A stretch of 64,000 nt of DNA from Actinocorallia sp. API 0066 (lineage in GTDB: Bacteria > Actinomycetota > Actinomycetes > Streptosporangiales > Streptosporangiaceae). Under the pieces are notes generated by a model. It was not told the DNA's origin, did no database searches, and saw only the letters and a list, made by a program, of their open reading frames with translations. The stretch spans positions 372,001 to 436,000 of the forward strand of contig NZ_JAJLQY010000006.1 in assembly GCF_020991275.1 (NCBI RefSeq), in the 5' to 3' direction. The position numbers and the translations under genes are program-made. Below are positions 1 to 7,888 of the stretch, one piece after another. Numbering within the stretch: the first letter of the stretch is position 1; every line of letters begins with the position of its first letter.

Positions 1-1
1 G

Positions 2-382
2 CTGGGGCTCACCGCCTCCGGGGCGCAGCCTCCCGGCGCCACCCGGCGGCTCGCCTTCGACCACGCGCGGATCCTCTCCGACGGGCTGGAGCGCGCGCGC
101 GGCAAGCTGGAGTACACGCCGCTGGCCACCGCCTTCCTGCCCGAGGTCTTCACGATCCCGGAGCTGCGGGCCGTCTACGAGTGCGTGTGGGGCGAGGCCC
201 TGCACGCGGGCAACTTCCACCGGAAGGTGCTGTCGGTGCCCGGGTTCGTCGAAGGGACGGGGCAGACGACGGCGTCGGGAGGACGGCGCGGAGGGCCGCG
301 GGCCCGCCTGTACCGGTCGGGCGACGCGCGGCTTCTCCACCCGGCCCTCCTGCGCCCCGGAACGGAGGACGGCGTCCGGTGA
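2..382 (+). CDS. Nudix-type transcriptional regulator, C-terminal part (cut by window edge)
   Basis: Only the last 126 codons are present; the reading frame is open from base 2 to TGA at 380-382. The visible part matches the winged-helix C-terminus of NrtR-like Nudix proteins: LEYTPLATAFLPEVFTIPEL, then RAVYECVWGEALHAGNFHRK and VLSVPGFVEGTG. In that family a Nudix domain, often catalytically dead, senses ADP-ribose or a related nucleotide and the winged helix binds DNA, typically controlling NAD metabolism. The last 45 residues are arginine- and glycine-rich and look disordered. It points the same way as the following J-domain/VWA/PurA-like genes, so it may be their regulator. An active Nudix hydrolase with the same tail cannot be excluded because the Nudix box lies outside the window. 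Confidence 0.72.
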   Translation: MGLTASGAQPPGATRRLAFDHARILSDGLERARGKLEYTPLATAFLPEVFTIPELRAVYECVWGEALHAGNFHRKVLSVPGFVEGTGQTTASGGRRGGPRARLYRSGDARLLHPALLRPGTEDGVR

Positions 383-533
383 CCCCCTCCCGCCCCCCAG
401 GTGTCCCCTCCTTGTCCCCTTGACAGCTCGGCCTCCTTGTGCCGCCTTCCCTCGGTCTCCCCTACCTCTCCCCTGCTTCTCCCCTTGTGCTTTCCGTCCG
501 CGTGTGCCGCACGTCCCCCTGTGAGGAGGGTCC

Positions 534-1502
534 ATGACCGTCGAAGAGGCGCTCGCCCTGCTGGAGCGCGAGCCCGCCGACGTGTTCGGGAGCGATCCGG
601 CCGAGGCGAGGCGCGTCTACCACCGGCTGGCGCGGGCGCTGCACCCCGACACCGGCGCCGACCCCGACGGGTTCACCCGCCTCACCGAACGGTGGCGGGC
701 CTACCGGGGCACCACGGTCCTGCGGACACGCAAGGCCGCCTACCAGGTGGGGGCGCGGATAGCGCGCGGCGACATCGCCGACCTGTACGCGGTGCGGGCG
801 CCCGACGGGGACGCGCTGCTGAAGATGCCGCGCGACCCGGCCGACGGCGACCTCGTCGAGCGGGAGGCCGTCGCGCTGCGCCAGCTCGCCGCTGACGGCG
901 ACCCGCGGTTCCTGCCGTACGTGCCGCGGCTGATCGAGCGGGTCCGCTACCAGGGGCGCAGCGCGTCGGTCCAGTCGCGCTGCGCGGGCTTCCGCACGCT
1001 CGCCGAGGTGCGCGCGGCCCGGCCGGACGGGCTCGACCCGCGTGACGCGGCGTGGATGTGGCGGCGGCTGCTCGTGGCGCTCGGCTTCGCGCACCGGGCC
1101 GGGGTGCTGCACGGAGCGGTGCTGCCGGAACACGTCATGATCCATCCGGAGGCGCACGGGCTCGTCCTGGTCGGGTGGGGCCAGTCCGTTCCCGGCTGCT
1201 ACGCCGACACCGACCCCAGCGGGCGGGTGCCCCTCCTCGTGGAGGCGCGCGCGTCGTTCTATCCGCCGGAGGTGCCCGCGCGGGAGCGGGCCGTGGAAGC
1301 CACCGACCTGTTCATGGCCACCCGCGTCATGACGTACCTGATGGGCCCGCTCACCCCGGCGCCCCTGCGCGCGTTCGCACGCGGCTGCACCCTCGCCTCG
1401 CCCCGGCGGCGTCCGTCTGACGCGTGGCGCCTACTCGCCGAACTCGACGACCTCCTCGAACGCCTCTACGGGCCGCGCACCTTCCGGCCCTTCGCTCTGT
1501 GA
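534..1502 (+). CDS. J-domain pseudokinase
   Basis: 322 residues; ATG preceded by GAGGAGG. Residues about 1-55 form a J-like domain with the HPD motif near residue 37 and the helix RLTERWRAYRG. A protein-kinase fold follows: a glycine-loop remnant (IARGDIADLYAV) and a lysine strand (ALLKM). The catalytic loop reads HGAVLPEHVMI at about 193-203, where HRDxKPEN is expected, so Asp and Lys are lost. The metal motif DFG is replaced by GWG near 217. Seen directly: both catalytic motifs are broken. Inferred: a binding or scaffold protein that may recruit an Hsp70-type partner. It is followed 36 bp later by a VWA gene and then a PurA-like gene in what looks like one operon. Confidence 0.75.
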   Translation: MTVEEALALLEREPADVFGSDPAEARRVYHRLARALHPDTGADPDGFTRLTERWRAYRGTTVLRTRKAAYQVGARIARGDIADLYAVRAPDGDALLKMPRDPADGDLVEREAVALRQLAADGDPRFLPYVPRLIERVRYQGRSASVQSRCAGFRTLAEVRAARPDGLDPRDAAWMWRRLLVALGFAHRAGVLHGAVLPEHVMIHPEAHGLVLVGWGQSVPGCYADTDPSGRVPLLVEARASFYPPEVPARERAVEATDLFMATRVMTYLMGPLTPAPLRAFARGCTLASPRRRPSDAWRLLAELDDLLERLYGPRTFRPFAL

Positions 1503-1538
1503 CCCCGCCTTAGGACCCCTCGGAAAGGAGCACCCATC

Positions 1539-2504
1539 ATGGGTAGCGGAACCTGGGACACCGGCGTCTACGACGCCGCCGCGAGCTACCGGCGCGCCAC
1601 CGGCGCCAGCGCCTTCGCGCACAGCGACTCCGGCGCCACCCGCGTGCACCCCTCGCTCGACCCGCACGGCGTCGCCGTCCGGGAGAGCCGGGACGGCGAC
1701 GACCACCCCGAGTCGCTCGCGATCGGCGTGCTGTTCGACGTCACCGGCTCGATGCGGAACGTGCCGCGCGGCCTGCAGGCCAAGCTGCCCGAGCTGCTCG
1801 GCCTGCTACTGCGCAAGGGCTACGCCACCGACCCGCAGATCCTCTTCGGCGCCATCGGCGACGCCACCTGCGACCGGGCGCCGCTCCAGGTCGGGCAGTT
1901 CGAGTCCGACAACCGGATGGACGACGACCTCGGCCGCATCCTCCTGGAGGGCGGGGGCGGCGGCCAGATGACCGAGTCCTACGAGCTCGCCCTGTACTTC
2001 ATGGCGCGGCACACCGTCACCGACTGCTGGGAGAAGCGGCGCAAGAGGGGCTACCTCTTCCTCATGGGAGACGAGCTCGCGTACGCGAAGGTGAAGAAGG
2101 ACGAGGTAAGGCGGATCATCGGGGACACGTTGGAGGCCGACATCCCGGTCGCCGACATCGTCGCCGAGCTGCAGGAGAAGTGGCACGTCTACTTCATCAT
2201 CCCGACCGGCACCTTCCACGGCGAGGACCCGAAGCTGCGCGACTTCTGGCGCGGGCTGCTCGGCCAGCACGTCCTCTACCTGGACGACCTCGACGCGGTG
2301 TGCGAGACGGTGGCGCTGACCGTCGGCCTGGCGGAGGAGGCCATCGACCTCGCCGAGGGACTGAACGACCTCGCGGAGGTCGGCTCGGCCGCGGGCCCGT
2401 CGGTGTCGCGGGCGCTGGCCCCGCTCGACAGGGGCGCGGTGGCGCGCTCGGACGTGCCCCTCGTCGTCAGGGACGACGTGCCGAGGGGCACGAGGCGGCT
2501 GTGA
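1539..2504 (+). CDS. VWA (von Willebrand factor A) domain protein
   Basis: 321 residues; ATG with an AAAGGAG ribosome site. After about 60 residues the VWA domain starts with LAIGVLFDVTGSMRNVP; DVTGS at 67-71 replaces the usual DxSxS metal site, and further MIDAS-type residues are in GGQMTESYE and LFLMGDE. The domain ends near residue 250 (VYFIIPTGTFHGEDP), followed by an alanine-rich helical tail. There is no signal peptide, so it is cytoplasmic. Metal-dependent VWA domains bind protein partners; with the upstream pseudokinase it probably forms a complex. Its stop overlaps the next gene's start (GTGA), which implies translational coupling with the PurA-like enzyme. It is not clearly TerY. 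Confidence 0.8.
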   Translation: MGSGTWDTGVYDAAASYRRATGASAFAHSDSGATRVHPSLDPHGVAVRESRDGDDHPESLAIGVLFDVTGSMRNVPRGLQAKLPELLGLLLRKGYATDPQILFGAIGDATCDRAPLQVGQFESDNRMDDDLGRILLEGGGGGQMTESYELALYFMARHTVTDCWEKRRKRGYLFLMGDELAYAKVKKDEVRRIIGDTLEADIPVADIVAELQEKWHVYFIIPTGTFHGEDPKLRDFWRGLLGQHVLYLDDLDAVCETVALTVGLAEEAIDLAEGLNDLAEVGSAAGPSVSRALAPLDRGAVARSDVPLVVRDDVPRGTRRL

Positions 2505-3739
2505 GCCCGCACGTCGTCGTCGTGGACCTCGGGTTCGGCGACGGGGGCAAGGGGACCGTCGTGGACTGGCTGTGCGCCCGTGGGGGCGGGCGCCGGCCGT
2601 TCCACGCGGTCGTCCGCTTCAACGGGGGCGCGCAGGCCGCCCACAACGTCGTGACGCCCGACGGGAGGCACCACACGTTCGCGCAGGTCGGCGCCGGCAC
2701 GTTCACGCCGGGCGTTCGCACCTATCTGTCCCGGTTCGTCATGGTTGATCCGCTGGCGCTGGCGGCCGAGGCCGACCACCTGCGGACGGTCGGCGTGCCG
2801 GACGCGCTCGCCCGCCTGGCCGTCTCCTCCGACGCCCTGCTGACGACGCCCTACCACCGGGCCGCCAACCGCGCGCGTGAACTGGCGCGCGGCGCGGCCC
2901 GCCACGGCTCGTGCGGCATGGGCGTAGGAGAGACCGCCCGCTACGCCCTCGACCACCCCGACGCGCCTCGGGCGGGCGACTGCCTTTCCCCGGCCCGCCT
3001 ACGCCGCTCCCTGACGGCGCTGCGCTCCCGTGTCCTGGACGAGTTCCCCACCGCCGACGCGCCTCCGGTGGACGCCTGCGTGGACGCCTTCACCGCCTTC
3101 GCCTCCGCCGTGGCCGTCGTGGACGAAGCCCGCTTCCTGCCTTACCTCCTCGCGGAGGGCCCCGTGGTCTTCGAGGGCGCTCAGGGCGTCCTGCTTGACG
3201 AACTCCACGGCTTCCACCCCTACACGACCTGGTCCACCACGACGTTCGCCAACGCCCTGGACCTCCTTTCCGGCGCGGAAGCCGTCCGCCTCGCTGTCAC
3301 CCGCACCTACACCACCCGCCACGGGCCCGGCCCCTTCGTCACCGAGGACCCCGCCCTCCACCGCCCCGAACCGCACAACACCGCGGCCACCTGGCAGGGC
3401 GCCTTCCGCGTGGGCCACTTCGACGCCGTCGCCCTCCGCTACGCCCTCCGTGCCTGCGACGGGGCCGACTACCTGGCCCTCACCCACACCGACACCCCAC
3501 CCACCGACCTCTGCACCTCCTACCAGGGATTCACCGCCCTCCCCGTCCACGCCTCCCTCCCCGCCCAGGAACGCCTCACCCACACCCTCCTCACCGAACG
3601 CCCCGTCTACTCAGGCGCCCAAGCCACCCCGGAGGCCATCTCCACAGCACTCGGCCTCCCCTTGGCCCTCACCTCCCACGGCCCCACCCATCTCAACAAA
3701 CACGCCCTCTCCCCCGCCCTCGGCGGCATCCCCGCCTGA
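2501..3739 (+). CDS. Atypical adenylosuccinate synthetase homologue (PurA-like ligase)
   Basis: 412 residues, close to normal PurA length; GTG start overlaps the VWA stop. The P-loop reads GFGDGGKGT (11-19), keeping the catalytic Asp14. The second catalytic site reads GGAQAAHN with His48 kept. VFEGAQGVLLDELHGFHPY and YTTRHGPGPF are clear PurA signatures, as is HFDAVALRYALRACDGADYL. The loop that binds L-aspartate in PurA (TTGRxRRxGW) instead reads TWQGAFRVGH at 297-306, so the key arginines are absent. Inference: it activates a purine nucleotide with GTP like PurA but joins it to something other than aspartate. Context with Nudix-regulator, pseudokinase and VWA genes argues against housekeeping purA. 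The 3' third is strongly C-rich. Confidence 0.8.
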   Translation: MSPHVVVVDLGFGDGGKGTVVDWLCARGGGRRPFHAVVRFNGGAQAAHNVVTPDGRHHTFAQVGAGTFTPGVRTYLSRFVMVDPLALAAEADHLRTVGVPDALARLAVSSDALLTTPYHRAANRARELARGAARHGSCGMGVGETARYALDHPDAPRAGDCLSPARLRRSLTALRSRVLDEFPTADAPPVDACVDAFTAFASAVAVVDEARFLPYLLAEGPVVFEGAQGVLLDELHGFHPYTTWSTTTFANALDLLSGAEAVRLAVTRTYTTRHGPGPFVTEDPALHRPEPHNTAATWQGAFRVGHFDAVALRYALRACDGADYLALTHTDTPPTDLCTSYQGFTALPVHASLPAQERLTHTLLTERPVYSGAQATPEAISTALGLPLALTSHGPTHLNKHALSPALGGIPA

Positions 3740-3840
3740 CCCGGCATCAGCCAACCGAAACCCGATTCCACCCGCCCGCACCCACTCCAGGCCGTCCAAC
3801 GTGCACCCCGCCCACGGACGCCCCGGCCCGTCTCCGGAGC

Positions 3841-3980
3841 CGAGCCCTACATGCCAGAGGCCCGGCGCAACCCCTCCTGAGCCCGACACGGCATGTCAGA
3901 GCCCGGCGCAACGCCTCGGAAGCCGAGCGCGACGTCTCCGGGCCCTGCGCGACGTGTAGGGGCCCTGCGCGACGTGTCGG
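3841..3980. repeat. Degenerate 20-bp tandem repeat, about seven units
   Basis: Between the convergent purA-like and xylB genes the sequence falls into 20-bp units with starts near 3861, 3881, 3901, 3921, 3941 and 3961. The last two units (3941-3960 and 3961-3980) differ at one base and share the core CCTGCGCGACGTGT. Earlier units are more diverged (GCCCGGCGCAACGCCTCGGA, GCCCGACACGGCATGTCAGA). There are no unique spacers, so it is not CRISPR. It is probably a minisatellite. The rest of the 286-bp gap holds no gene that I can support. Confidence 0.7.
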
Positions 3981-4025
3981 GGGCCGGGGCGGGCGGGTTC
4001 CCCCAAGGGGGGCCCGCGGCGGGGT

Positions 4026-5384
4026 TCAGGGGCGGTGGGCGGTGTAGCGGGCGCGGACGTCGGGTGTGGGGGCGGCGGTGTGGGTGCGGGTGGGGGTGGA
4101 GGTCCACTCGGGGGGGTCTTCGGTGGGGGTGAGGAGCCAGGCGGCCTGGCGGGCGGCGCCCAGGGCGACGTACTCGGCGGGGTCGGGCACGAGCACGGGG
4201 CGGCCGAAGATCGCGGGGGCAAGGTGGCGGACGGCCTTGGCGCGGGCGCCTCCGCCGATGAGGAGGATCCGGGACGGGTCCAGGCCGAGCGCGTCGACGG
4301 CGTCGGCGAGGTGGCACAGGAGTCCCTCGACGGCGGCGCGCGCGAAGTGCGCCGGGGTCGAGTTCGCCAGCCGGAGGCCGTGCAGGGTGCCGGTCGCGTC
4401 CGGGAGGTTCGGGGTGCGCTCGCCCTCCAGGTACGGGATCAGGGTGAGGCCGTCCGCGCCGGGCAGGGCGGAGAGCGCCAGATCGCTCAGCTCCGGCAGC
4501 GGGACGCCGAGCATGGCCGCGGCGGCGTCCAGGACGCGCGCGGCGTTCAGCGTGGCGACCAGGGGCAGGTAGCGGCCCGTGGCGTCGGCGAAGCCCGCGA
4601 CCTGGCCCGTCACGTCCGCGCTCGGCCTGCTCGCGACGGCGAACGCGGTGCCGGACGTGCCGACGGACACCACGACGTCGCCGGGCCGTCCGCCCACGCC
4701 GAGCATCGCCGCCATGTTGTCGCCCGTGCCGGGCGCCACCGCGACGCCGTTCCACGCGCCCGCCCGCGCGCGCGGCGCGAGCACCTCGGGCAGGCGGGGC
4801 ACCGCGCCGAAGGCGTCGGCGAGGAGGTCGGTCCGGTACTCGCCGGACGCGGGCGCGTAGTAGCCGGTGCCGGAGGCGTCGCCCCTGTCGGTGACGAGGG
4901 AGCCCGTCATGCGCGACGTAAGCCAGTCGTGCGGTAGGCAGACGGCTTCGGTGCGCGCCGCGTTCTCCGGCTCGTTGCGGGCCAGCCAGCGCAGCTTGGT
5001 GACGGTGAAGGAGGCGACGGGCACGCTGCCGACGGCCTCCGCCCAGAAGGCGGCGCCCTTCTCCGCGACGAGGTCGGCGGCGTCGGGGGCCGAGCGCGTG
5101 TCGTTCCACAGGAGGGCGTCGCGCACGACCGCGCCGGAGCCGTCCAGGCAGACCATGCCGTGCTGCTGCGCGCCGACGGACAGGGCGGCCACGTCGTCGA
5201 GGCCGCCCGCGCGCGCGACGGCCGTCTCCAGGGCGTGCCACCAGGCTCGCGGCGCCACCTCGGTGCCGGGCGGGTGCGGTGCGGAGCCCTCGCGGACGAG
5301 GGCTCCGGTCTCGGCGTCCACCACGACGACCTTGCAGCTCTGTGTGGAGGAGTCGACGCCCGCGACGAGGCGGGGAGCGGTCAT
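4026..5384 (-). CDS. xylB: Xylulokinase
   Basis: 452 residues; phosphorylates D-xylulose to xylulose-5-phosphate with ATP. FGGY-family features in order: phosphate-binding [17 protein letters not shown] near the N-terminus, the [15 protein letters not shown] segment around 150, [12 protein letters not shown] near 240 and the ATP-site [15 protein letters not shown] near 390. Slightly shorter than the usual 480 or so. The start overlaps the xylA stop by 4 bases (ATGA), so the two are coupled. The 3' end and C-terminal tail are Pro/Thr-rich with C-rich codons. The operon is presumably repressed by the divergent ROK regulator through the operator at 6594-6616. Confidence 0.93.
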   Translation of the reverse strand: MTAPRLVAGVDSSTQSCKVVVVDAETGALVREGSAPHPPGTEVAPRAWWHALETAVARAGGLDDVAALSVGAQQHGMVCLDGSGAVVRDALLWNDTRSAPDAADLVAEKGAAFWAEAVGSVPVASFTVTKLRWLARNEPENAARTEAVCLPHDWLTSRMTGSLVTDRGDASGTGYYAPASGEYRTDLLADAFGAVPRLPEVLAPRARAGAWNGVAVAPGTGDNMAAMLGVGGRPGDVVVSVGTSGTAFAVASRPSADVTGQVAGFADATGRYLPLVATLNAARVLDAAAAMLGVPLPELSDLALSALPGADGLTLIPYLEGERTPNLPDATGTLHGLRLANSTPAHFARAAVEGLLCHLADAVDALGLDPSRILLIGGGARAKAVRHLAPAIFGRPVLVPDPAEYVALGAARQAAWLLTPTEDPPEWTSTPTRTHTAAPTPDVRARYTAHRP

Positions 5385-6526
5385 CCGCGGACCCCGAGGA
5401 GGAACTCGACGGCGAGCTGGTTCAGCCGGGTGTAAGCGCTGTCGCGCTGGGCGGCGGCCTCAGGGTCGAAGTCCTCGGCGACGAGGTCGGCCACCGACTC
5501 GCCTTCGGCCAGCGCGGGCACGGCCAAGTCGGCGACGCGGCTGGCGGCGAGCGCCTCGGCGACCTCGGGGTCGGCGCGGAAAGCCGCCGCCTTCTCCTTG
5601 AGGATCAGGTAGGTGCGCATGTTGGCGGCGGCGGAGGGCCACACGTCCATGTCGGTGCGCAGCGGCTTGTAGTCGAAGTGCCGGGGGCCCGCGTAGCCGC
5701 CGGACTCAAGGAGGTCCACGAGGAAGAAGGCGCCCTTCAGGTCGCCGTGGCCGAAGATGAGGTCCTGGTCGTAGCGGGGCCCGTGCTGGCCGTTCAGGTC
5801 GATGTGGAAGAGCTTGCCGTGCCACAGGGCCTGGGCGACGCCGTGCACGAAGTTCAGGCCCGCCATCTGCTCGTGGCCGACCTCGGGGTTGAGGCCGACG
5901 AGTTCGGGGTGCTCCAGGGAGTTGATGAAGGCGAGGGCGTGGCCGATGGTCGGAAGCAGGATGTCGCCGCGCGGCTCGTTGGGCTTGGGCTCGATGGCGA
6001 ACCGCAGGTCGTAGCCCTTGTCGAGGACGTAGGAGGTGAGGATGTCGAACGCCTCCTTGAACCGGTCGAGGGCGACCCTGACGTCCTTGGCCGCGTCCGA
6101 CTCGGCGCCCTCCCGGCCGCCCCAGCACACGTAGGTGGTGGCGCCCAGCTCGGCCGCGAGGTCGATGTTCCGGATGACCTTGCGCAGCGCGTAGCGGCGG
6201 ACGTCCCTGTCGTTGGCGGTGAACGCGCCGTCCTTGAAGACGGGGTGGGTGAACAGGTTGGTCGTCGCCATGGGGACCTTCAGGCCCGTCTCGGCCAAGG
6301 CGCCCCGGAACCTCTCGATCGCCTTGGCGCGGTCCTTCTCGACGGCGAGGAGGTCGTCGTCGTGGAAGGTGACGCCGTAGGCGCCCAGCTCGGCCAGCCG
6401 GTGGACGCTCTCGACGGGGTCGAGGGGGGCGCGGGTGGCGTCGCCGAACGGGTCGCGGGCCTCCCAGCCGACGGTCCACAGGCCGAACGTGAACTTGTCT
6501 TCCGGCCTCGGGGTGTAGGCGGTCAC
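5381..6526 (-). CDS. xylA: Xylose isomerase
   Basis: 381 residues, the short class I size typical of actinomycetes. Converts D-xylose to D-xylulose (also glucose to fructose). The catalytic His/Asp pair is in [10 protein letters not shown]; metal ligands are visible in [45 protein letters not shown] and [10 protein letters not shown]. Cytoplasmic. First gene of xylAB and divergent from xylR across a 122-bp intergenic region holding an inverted-repeat operator. No xylose transporter is in view. Confidence 0.96.
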   Translation of the reverse strand: MTAYTPRPEDKFTFGLWTVGWEARDPFGDATRAPLDPVESVHRLAELGAYGVTFHDDDLLAVEKDRAKAIERFRGALAETGLKVPMATTNLFTHPVFKDGAFTANDRDVRRYALRKVIRNIDLAAELGATTYVCWGGREGAESDAAKDVRVALDRFKEAFDILTSYVLDKGYDLRFAIEPKPNEPRGDILLPTIGHALAFINSLEHPELVGLNPEVGHEQMAGLNFVHGVAQALWHGKLFHIDLNGQHGPRYDQDLIFGHGDLKGAFFLVDLLESGGYAGPRHFDYKPLRTDMDVWPSAAANMRTYLILKEKAAAFRADPEVAEALAASRVADLAVPALAEGESVADLVAEDFDPEAAAQRDSAYTRLNQLAVEFLLGVRG

Positions 6527-6593
6527 GCGGGTGCTCCTCTGCGCAGGGTTCTTGATCGGGGGGTGGGCCTGGTGTTCATGGAACTTCCGGGTA

Positions 6594-6616
6594 TTTAGTC
6601 CATATTATGAACTTAA
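6594..6616. promoter_or_regulatory. Inverted-repeat operator between xylA and xylR
   Basis: An AT-rich 23-bp interrupted palindrome with 11-bp arms, TTTAGTCCATA and TATGAACTTAA, around a central T at 6605, with two mismatches between arms. It is strikingly AT-rich against the genome background and lies between the divergent xylA and xylR starts. ROK-family xylose repressors bind such sites. It covers the alternative upstream ATG of xylR at 6607, which argues for translation from 6649. Confidence 0.75.
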
Positions 6617-6648
6617 TAAGACCCGATGGAGGTGACATCGTCAAGTCC

Positions 6649-7797
6649 ATGCACGCGAACTCCTCGCAGGCGCCGGTCCGGCACGGCGCGATGCGCGCGC
6701 AGAACCTCGGGCTCGTGCTCGGCGAGGTCGCCAGGGGCGGGCCGCTGACGCGCGCCGCCCTCGCCGAGCTGACCGGCCTGACCAAGACCACGGTCTCCCG
6801 GCTCGTCGCCGACCTGCTCGACGCGGGCCTGGTCGCCGAGGCACCGGCCGTCCCGGACGGCGAGCGCGGCCGTCCGGGCGTCGAGATCAGCCTCAGCGGC
6901 GACCGGGTGGCCGCGCTGGGCCTGGAGGTCAACGTGGCCTATCTGGCGGCCTGTGTGGTCGATCTGACGCGCCGGGTGCGGGTCCGGCGGGTGCTGCGCC
7001 GCGACAACCGCGCCGACCGCCCCGCCGCCGTCCTGGCGGCGCTGGCGGCCCTCGGCGACGCCGCGGTGCGCGAGGTGCCGGGGCTGCGGGTCGCGGGAAC
7101 GGTCCTGGCGATCCCGGGGCCGGTCGGCGGGGGCCGGGTGCACAACGCGCCGAACCTGGGCTGGCGCGACGTGGACGTGCCCGCCCTGCTGGGCCGCCCG
7201 GTGACGGTCGAGAACGAGGCGAACCTCGCGGCCCTGGGCGAGCTGGAGTTCGGCGCGGCGCCCCGCGACTTCCTGTACGTCTCGGGCGAGACGGGCGTGG
7301 GCGCGGGCCTGGTCAGCGGCGGCGCGCTCTTCCGCGGCGCGTCCGGGATGGCGGGGGAGCTCGGCCACGTGGCGGTCGCCTCCGGCGCGGAGGCCGGGGG
7401 ACGCGCCTGCCGGTGCGGGGCGACGGGCTGCCTTGAGGTGTTCGCGGGCAAGGAGGCACTCCCCTCGCCTGAAGCGCTCGCCTCCGGTGATCCCGCTGCG
7501 CTGGACGCCTGCGCGCGCGCTGGACGGGCCCTGGGGATAGCGCTGTCCTCGGCGGTGAACCTCCTGGACCCGGGGACGATCGTGCTGGGCGGGTGCTACA
7601 CGCCGCTGTTCCGGTGGCTCTCCCCTCCGCTGTGCGAGGTGCTCGCCGAACGGCTGGCGACGCTCCGTCCCGATCTGCCCGTGCTCGTCCCGTCGGCGAC
7701 GGGGCCGGACGCGGCGGTGCTGGGCGCGGCGGGCCAGGTGTTGCAGCGGGTCATCGCAGATCCTGCCGCTTATGCCGAGAAAACAACGGATATGTGA
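6649..7797 (+). CDS. xylR: ROK-family transcriptional repressor of xylose genes
   Basis: 382 residues from the ATG at 6649, preceded by GGAGGTGA at 6628-6635; an in-frame ATG at 6607 lies inside the operator and lacks a ribosome site. An N-terminal winged helix (LTRAALAELTGLTKTTVSRL) is followed by the ROK sugar-kinase-like domain: AIPGPVGGG, VENEANLAALGE, GETGVGAGLV, and the zinc-cluster region GELGHVAVASGAEAGGRACRCGATGCLEVFAG. In this family the sugar or sugar phosphate releases the repressor from DNA. Position opposite xylAB makes a xylose repressor role likely. A perfect CGGTTC/GAACCG hairpin lies just after the stop. Confidence 0.88.
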   Translation: MHANSSQAPVRHGAMRAQNLGLVLGEVARGGPLTRAALAELTGLTKTTVSRLVADLLDAGLVAEAPAVPDGERGRPGVEISLSGDRVAALGLEVNVAYLAACVVDLTRRVRVRRVLRRDNRADRPAAVLAALAALGDAAVREVPGLRVAGTVLAIPGPVGGGRVHNAPNLGWRDVDVPALLGRPVTVENEANLAALGELEFGAAPRDFLYVSGETGVGAGLVSGGALFRGASGMAGELGHVAVASGAEAGGRACRCGATGCLEVFAGKEALPSPEALASGDPAALDACARAGRALGIALSSAVNLLDPGTIVLGGCYTPLFRWLSPPLCEVLAERLATLRPDLPVLVPSATGPDAAVLGAAGQVLQRVIADPAAYAEKTTDM

Positions 7798-7888
7798 CGC
7801 TGGTCGGTTCCGTGAACCGGTGTCGCTTTCCGGGAGTCACAGTAGGTGGTTGATCCCCCGCCCTGACCCCCACGGAGCGATACCGAAA

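Noticed and set aside
3841-3980. CRISPR array
   Set aside because: The repeats are contiguous 20-bp units with no unique spacers, and no cas genes are present.
3847-5241. A 464-codon minus-strand frame overlapping xylB
   Set aside because: Arg/Gly/Pro-rich translation in another frame of xylB, with no ribosome site and no motif.
6607-6648. Upstream ATG for xylR
   Set aside because: It lies inside the operator palindrome and has no ribosome site; ATG 6649 follows GGAGGTGA.
7804-7819. Terminator after xylR
   Set aside because: CGGTTC/GAACCG with a 3-base loop is short and has no T-tract; it could equally be a small palindrome by chance or an operator, so it is not listed as a feature.
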